NCBI RefSeq assembly: GCF_965363235.1
Contig: NC_134841.1
Coordinates: forward strand, 32,889,440 to 32,953,439
Reading direction: 5' to 3'
Origin: Mytilus galloprovincialis
Taxonomy: Eukaryota > Mollusca > Bivalvia > Mytilida > Mytilidae
DNA length: 64,000 nt
Made by a program: the position numbers and the translations under genes
The notes under the pieces: model-generated
Seen by the model: only the letters and a program-made list of their open reading frames with translations
Told to the model about the DNA's origin: nothing
Databases searched by the model: none
In this document: piece by piece, positions 59,119 through 64,000 of the stretch
Numbering within the stretch: the first letter of the stretch is position 1
How the letters are laid out: the number at the start of each line of letters is the position of its first letter

Positions 59119-62100
59119 TCAAAAGCTGCGCCGGTGCACCAAAACAATCACAGGTAAGGTCTGTTCACCAAGACGGCTTTCACGTATGATAACCTTGGTA
59201 TCTTCCATATCCAATCCGAGACCTGTCGAATGATAATTATGAAAAATCAAACAAATTCATTGAAATTTGTACGTTATTTTTAAACATTTGAAATTCAAAA
59301 ATACGCTGAAAAAACTTAAACGAGTCTCTTTTTAATGTTTGTTATCAATATTATTCAATATACTTTTTTAACATCACAGATTAAGGGAGTTCGCTTCTCA
59401 GTTTCAAAGTAATTAACTTTTCAAAAAACTAGTTTATATAGATAGGGGATTAATAAAGAAATCCAAAGAGCAAAAAAAATATATAGGTCACCGTGCTTGT
59501 TTTAGAGATATTAGCCATTGAAATTTTGGCGGGAAAATATTCTCTCTTGACTTTTCATAGCTTTTTCATTGACAAGTTGAAGTTCTCAAAAACTGTTAAA
59601 AAGTAATTAAAATTTTATGACTTTTACAGATGGCTTATCATTATACATGTAAAAGATTTACAAAAAGAAAAATGGGGGTCACCGGGCAAATTTTTTCAAG
59701 GCATTCAAATGGTTAAAGTCAGAGGATTCCGAAAATCTGACAAAAATTCTAAAACGTGACAAGCCAGCTTCCTTAACTGCATTCAATCGGATCCAATATT
59801 ATCTATAAACATTCCAGAAGAATTATACAGAAGGACAATAGGAAAAAGTGTTTACCTGTTTTTAAAGATCATTAGAAATTCATTCATATTCAAACTTCAA
59901 AGAAGAAATCCTTTTTTCATTCCACCGAAACGTTTGCTTTGGTTGTTTTTGGTCTCAGCTTTGCTATTATTATCTGTGTTGGACTTGACAACCGTGTCAT
60001 TTGTACTGGTAGAAGGAAGGTCCTCTTTTACAGTTATGTTAGATATTTCAGGTTTCTCAGCTATAGTGTCATTTACAATTTCCACTGGTTCTTTGGAGAA
60101 AAAAAGTATAACGATGTTTTATTAGTTGGTATCCACATCGGCATTTTTTTTTTTTTTTTTTTTTTTTTAATTAAGATTTAATCTCCATAATTTCAAGTGA
60201 AATACTCTTTATTTCATTTGTCAACTCATACAAATAAATTTGTATACAAATAAAACTCCAGAATAACAAATCCTTCAGGAAAAAACGAATAAGAGCAGTT
60301 ACCTTATCAAAACCATGACAGTACGATACTGTCGGCTTTATTTTCATTCATTGAACCGATACGATGTTGTTTTTTTTTTTAATAAAATGAAAATAGATAG
60401 GAAGGGAAAATCATTCTGAATCAGAATGATCTCATTTTAATTTTACAATAAGATAATGATATGTTTAAACATGTAATGATAATAAAAATTTTTTATCAAA
60501 AACTTATGATACCTTCTGTATTAAGCCATTTGTACATCTCAATAGCTCCTGCTAAAATCTGCATAGCAAGAACAATCATCTGAAAAGAAAGACAAAACTT
60601 AAAGCCTTTCAATCATAAAAAGTGGAGGAGAGCGATACCAACTGTGAATTTACAAAATATTTATGTGTCCTCCTTTTTAAAACATTTTCCATACAATATT
60701 TAAATAACCAATGTCATCATTATCAAGAAAATAAATCCTACTGATATGAAATATTATTCAAAGCCTAAGCCGAAATAATTACATTAGATTTATGTTTCGT
60801 CATAATACTTTATTCTAATTGGCTAACTGCACATCACGTGTTATTCCTAAAGCAATTGCATCGCTCAATAAAACTTTTCATTCATAACACGTGGTCCCAC
60901 AATAAAGTGCACAGGTGTGTATTCTTAAATAAACATATAAGTTACGTATGAAGTTCATGCAGTTGTCTATACAGAATTCAAGAAGGTAATTGATAGTTGA
61001 TAGTTACTAAAATTCATTTTCGGTTCATTTTTTGGTCATTAAAATCTTGTTTTGGCAACTGCATTTATCCATGTGTTAAGAGTTTTTGTGTCAGTACAGA
61101 GTTTACTTACGTTTTCTGTAATTTTGGTTAAAACAAATCAAGGATCAAACTCAGGAACAAGGATTCAACGAATCTGATCTCAGTCACGCTGATGTCAGTA
61201 CCGATTATCAGGTTGTCTGCATGTTGATATCGTAAAATTTCAGCTGCGAGACATAATACGAAGCTTTTTGTCGAGTAAGCGCAGCGAACGAGATCAAAAA
61301 GCCTTCGTATTATGTCGAGCAGCTGATATTTTACAATATTAATATGCGATAACCTGATAATCGATTTATCGGGCTGTATTGCGTCTTTTGGAAGTATTGT
61401 CTTAGTTTCACCAGCAACCGGAAGTTGGCTTGATAAGTTCGGGTAAAACTTATCAACGTCGGTTCAAACATTATGACGTCGCTGATATGTCCGGGTCAAA
61501 GTTATTAAGGCCAGGTCAACGTATTTGACGTCACAAAGCCGTGATATGGAGTTTTATTTTAAGAGCTGAGCAGATTGATATAGACAGTTGGACGACCGAT
61601 AAAGCAGATTATCCAGATGACTGTCAGAACTGAGAAACGTCGCCCTTGGTAACAATAAGGAATGATTGTGACGTTCTTGGTCACACTGCCCATACGTCAC
61701 AGCTAGAATGTAACTACCAGAAGAAAACGGCCATTGCCATCAAGTACTATGGATCAGCAGCAATGGGATATAAATGTGTGACGCCACAATACTCGTGGTC
61801 GCATAAAATCTGCAAAATTAATATTTATCGGCTAAAATAATAAATTAACGGTACCAATTTCCCTGCACCAGATGCGCATTTCGACAATACATGTCTCTTC
61901 AGTGATGCTCGTGGCCAAAATATTTGAAATCCAAAGCTTATATAAAAGACGAAGAGCTATAATCCAAAAGGTCCAAAAGGTATAGCCAAATCCGTGAAAG
62001 GAATCAGAGCTTTGCATGAGGGAGATGCATTCCTTAATTTATAATAATTTCTAAAATTTTGTAACAGCAAATTTTAATAACACAATAAATCTGTATTTTC

Positions 62101-63914
62101 ATGCCAGTACCGAAATACTGGCTACTGGGCTGGTGATACCCTCGGGGCCTAATAGTCCACCAGCAGAGGGTTCGACCCAGTGGTAGTAATACAATTAACG
62201 GTACCAATTTTCCTGCACCAGATGTAAGATAATTACTTTTCAACTGTTTGTGTCTACCCTAGTATCTTGGTATGCTTCTTCGAAAGTTGGTTTGACTCTA
62301 ATAACGCCAACCATTGAAAATAGATTGGATAGAGTGTCGCCAGATAGTTAAAAAGATATTCATTCGTCTATTGTAATATATGGTTTCGGGAGCGGAAATT
62401 TGCATGATAAAAACCTCGCTTTTTTAAAAAAAATCATCTGAAAAGTTAGATCAAAGGCTGTATAAAAATTCCTGATTTTTAGTCAAAGGGGGACACATAT
62501 TCGCCATTTTAACATCTATTTACAACCAAATAAGCAGCTTTAAACAATATTTATCAAATCAATTTCATTATAGATGGATAAATTTCTTTGAAATCATGTT
62601 TTTCATTCAGGAAATTGTCCGAAAGTCCTAGTCCGTTTATCGGTCCTTTGCGGTAAGTGCCGAAATTTTGTCTTAATTTTAAAAATAACTATATTTGTTA
62701 TAAAAATATAATAAACCGGCATATTCCTTCCATTTCAGCCATCCTTTGAAGTTTTTTCACCTCAAAAGCATAAAACGGCGAAATTGTGTCCCCGGCGAAT
62801 ATGAGCACCCCACTCTATAAGTCACTCTACGGCCTTCGTATGAGCAAAGCCAATACCACATTGTCAGCTAGTATAGGCCCCAAAATGATTCAAAGGAGAA
62901 AACTAATGGCCTAATTTATGTTTGCAATCATACCACATCTTTTTTCGTTATATATAATAGATTTTTTTTTTTGAAAGTTGAAAAACTCAACTGAATTTCA
63001 ACCATGCACAATCAGGCCTAAGAAACGTAGAGCGCACGTCTCGACATGTCACGGAATAGAAGTTCCTTCATAATATAAGTTCCAAATGTAAACAATATTC
63101 TGGATTATTATTTCCAACAGGAACATATATTATGACATTGTTTATAACAAAGTTTCAAGTGGAACTTTTGTTAGGTGGAACAAATATACGTTGACAGACA
63201 AGCTAATTACTAATTATTCAAACTAGATCTGCTTTAGGAGCAAATCCACCAGAAAACCATGCAATATTTAAAAAATCGTCCAAACTTGACAAATTCTGAT
63301 ACATCAACTTAATCCTTGACATAAAATAAAAGAATTTTATCACTTAATTCACCCCCCCCCCCCCCCCTTAAATTTAATCCATTTTTAGTAACAGCCTCAT
63401 TACATAATGCTGTAAATTCATAATGAAACCATGGGAAAATTAAACCTTTTTAGTCCTTTAAAGTATGGCCAAAAAGCCAAGAAGCATGGAACCCATCCAC
63501 TTTACAATGTTTTAATCCAAACAAATCTTTTTGTTAACGTATGCTGTATGTTTTCGATACCAGTTACGAATGGAAATTGACCTATTTTATTAACTTTAGT
63601 GTCATGCAAATTATAGCGAAAAAAAATCCTATCTTGTTATTGTTTTCGCTATTCGTCCTTGTGACATAAAATATGACTAGTGTTAAGCCATTCAAACAAG
63701 AAAGCCAACAGTAATCCATAAAAATACAAGAAATAAAAACTCTTATGAAACAAATCAACAAACGACAACCACTGAACACCAATGTTTACATATATAGTAT
63801 CATCACGTTGTTGTTACCATGCGTAACGTTTGTAACATACTACCTAGGTTACGCCAGTCTCACTATAGCTGAAACTCTTTGGTTTGCAGTTTGTTTGATT
63901 ACCAATCACTCACC
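59119..63914 (-). CDS. Unrecognised gene, short exons, partial at right edge
   Basis: Minus-strand segments with splice-like borders and matching phases are, in order: a candidate ending at a strong donor (CTG/GTGAGTGATT) at 63914, start unknown; 63409-63367 (LCNEAVTKNGLNL); 63314-63224 (IKLMYQNLSSLDDF, LNIAWFSGGFAPKADL); 60579-60513 (MIVLAMQILAGAIEM, YKWLNTE); then a last exon at 59222-59119 (LGLDMEDTKVIIRES, RLGEQTLPVIVLVHRRSF, stop). The donor at 63224 is weak (GTTTGA), and the junction between 63367 and 63314 contains a 16-base G run and leaves only about 50 nt between segments, too short for a normal intron. The best-supported part is the last two exons. An alternative last exon is at 59897-60090. 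The protein looks mostly helical and globular; I do not recognise the family. It converges on the MSP130-like gene. Confidence 0.4.
59381..59776. mobile_element. TTAA-bounded MITE in the last intron
   Basis: The left end TTAAGGGAGTTCGCTTCTCA and the right end, read on the other strand as TTAAGGAAGCTGGCTTGTCA, form an imperfect terminal inverted repeat of about 20 bp, each beginning with TTAA. A TTAA target is typical of piggyBac-type elements. No coding capacity. It separates the two alternative last exons of the minus-strand gene. Confidence 0.65.
59897..60090 (-). CDS. Alternative last exon of the minus-strand gene
   Basis: An acceptor (TTTTTTCTCCAAAG) precedes 60090. After two phase bases the reading is PVEIVNDTIAEKPEISN, a Ser/Thr/Asn-rich linker (LPSTSTNDTVVKSNTDNN), and a basic end (KRFGGMKKGFLL) before the stop at 59897-59899. 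It joins in phase to the exon at 60513-60579, giving WLNTEEPVEIV, just as the more distal exon does (WLNTEGLGLDM). The two would give different C-termini: a disordered basic tail or a compact hydrophobic one. I see no AATAAA in the first 100 nt after this stop. Confidence 0.5.
60513..60579 (-). CDS. Internal (or first coding) exon of minus-strand gene
   Basis: A good acceptor (TTTCTTTTCAG) is followed at once by ATG and 22 codons (MIVLAMQILAGAIEM, YKWLNTE) plus one base, then a donor GTATCA. The ATG could be an initiator, making 56- or 86-residue proteins with the two last exons, or an internal Met if the exons near 63.2-63.4 kb are joined. Confidence 0.5.
60580..61195. other. Intron or intergenic, nothing recognised
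   Basis: AT-rich, with no gene or clear repeat. A T run of about 24 (60146-60169) lies just before this block, on the other side of the 60513-60579 exon. Confidence 0.35.
61202..61363. mobile_element. Hairpin MITE
   Basis: CGATTATCAGGTTGTCTGC at the left pairs with GCGATAACCTGATAATCG at the right. Arms of about 70 bp include CATAATACGAAGC and TTCGTATTATG and meet around GTAAGCGCAGCGAACGAG. Confidence 0.8.
61850..62225 (-). repeat. Repeat related to family F, 350-bp unit
   Basis: GGTACCAATTTCCCTGCACC at 61850 recurs as GGTACCAATTTTCCTGCACC at 62200, bounding one 350-bp unit. Inside, ACTGGGCTGGTGATACCCTC and GGGTTCGACCCAGTGG are family F-type motifs in reverse. Short minus-strand frames here are repeat by-products. 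Confidence 0.6.
62226..62825. other. Probable inverted-end repeat, unresolved
   Basis: GACACATATTCGCC (about 62491) and GGCGAATATGAGC (about 62793) are partly inverted, and TAGAGTGTCGCC near 62330 faces CCCCACTCTA near 62812. This may be a MITE, but I cannot fix its ends. A short plus-strand piece (about 62611-62651) has acceptor- and donor-like borders but no useful frame. Confidence 0.3.
62826..62945 (+). repeat. Family B-related dispersed repeat
   Basis: ACGGCCTTCGTATGAGCAAA, GCCAATACCACATTGTCAGC and AAGGAGAAAACTAATGGCCT form the tail region of family B, also seen at about 5335-5370 and 23500-23600. Confidence 0.5.
63352..63367. repeat. Run of 16 C
   Basis: An uninterrupted homopolymer, unusual in this AT-rich window. 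On the minus strand it sits directly after a coding-like segment (63367-63409) and before the next (63224-63314). Length errors in such a run are common in assemblies. Confidence 0.95.
63590..63780. repeat. Probable dispersed repeat fragment
   Basis: ATGACTAGTGTTAAGCCATT, CAAACAAGAAAGCCAACAGT and AACGACAACCACTGAACACC look like part of a frequent mussel repeat related to families B and E. No gene is supported. Confidence 0.4.
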
Positions 63915-64000
63915 AGCATAAAGTGTACTCAACAGAAAGAAACTGTTTCAAAGTGAGTACAATATTATATGTATGTGATAAAGTCGTTTGTTCGTTTTAT

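Noticed and set aside
59939-60181. Plus-strand frames opposite the alternative last exon
   Set aside because: They are shadows of the minus-strand exon 59897-60090 and run into a T homopolymer.
62611-62651. 41-nt plus-strand segment with acceptor- and donor-like borders
   Set aside because: Too short, no matching exons, and it sits in a probable inverted-end repeat.

Overview
The window is AT-rich, intron-rich animal DNA, and its dispersed repeats suggest a marine bivalve, most likely a mytilid mussel. The species call rests on my memory of repeat families, such as the one carrying a conserved ACGCGCGT core, and not on a database search. I see no bacterial genes, rRNA, intact tRNA or CRISPR array.

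Layout. From 1 to about 37 kb the window is a gene-poor repeat landscape. It holds non-autonomous DNA elements with inverted ends, several dispersed repeat families (called A-F here), and tandem arrays, the largest being a 45-bp minisatellite at 15.78-17.19 kb. Only two weak minus-strand exon candidates occur there (24833-25074 and 37064-37188). From 38.2 to 42.6 kb a four-exon plus-strand gene encodes a 300-residue acidic, serine-rich, probably nuclear protein that I cannot name; its introns hold a LINE fragment with nested palindromic elements and a hairpin element. From 42.8 to 50 kb there are more repeats, including a 13-copy 37-bp array and a decayed Mutator-like transposon with a 9-bp target duplication and inverted ends.

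From 50.19 to 57.84 kb lies the best-supported gene. Its ten exons join in phase into a 569-residue secreted beta-propeller-like protein of the MSP130 (mesenchyme-specific cell surface glycoprotein, choice-of-anchor I) family, known for biomineralisation in echinoderms and molluscs. Its introns hold several tandem arrays and one hairpin element. Convergent to it, from 59.1 kb to the right edge, is a minus-strand gene built from short phase-compatible exons, with two possible alternative last exons. It is probably cut by the window edge, and one junction is disturbed by a run of 16 C.

The genes do not form an operon or an obvious pathway. The MSP130-like gene (shell or matrix protein) and the acidic nuclear protein are independent units. 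The most interesting signals are the MSP130-like gene, the alternative 3-prime exons of the convergent gene, the Mutator-like insertion, and the 45-bp minisatellite whose monomer carries a nuclear-receptor-type half-site.
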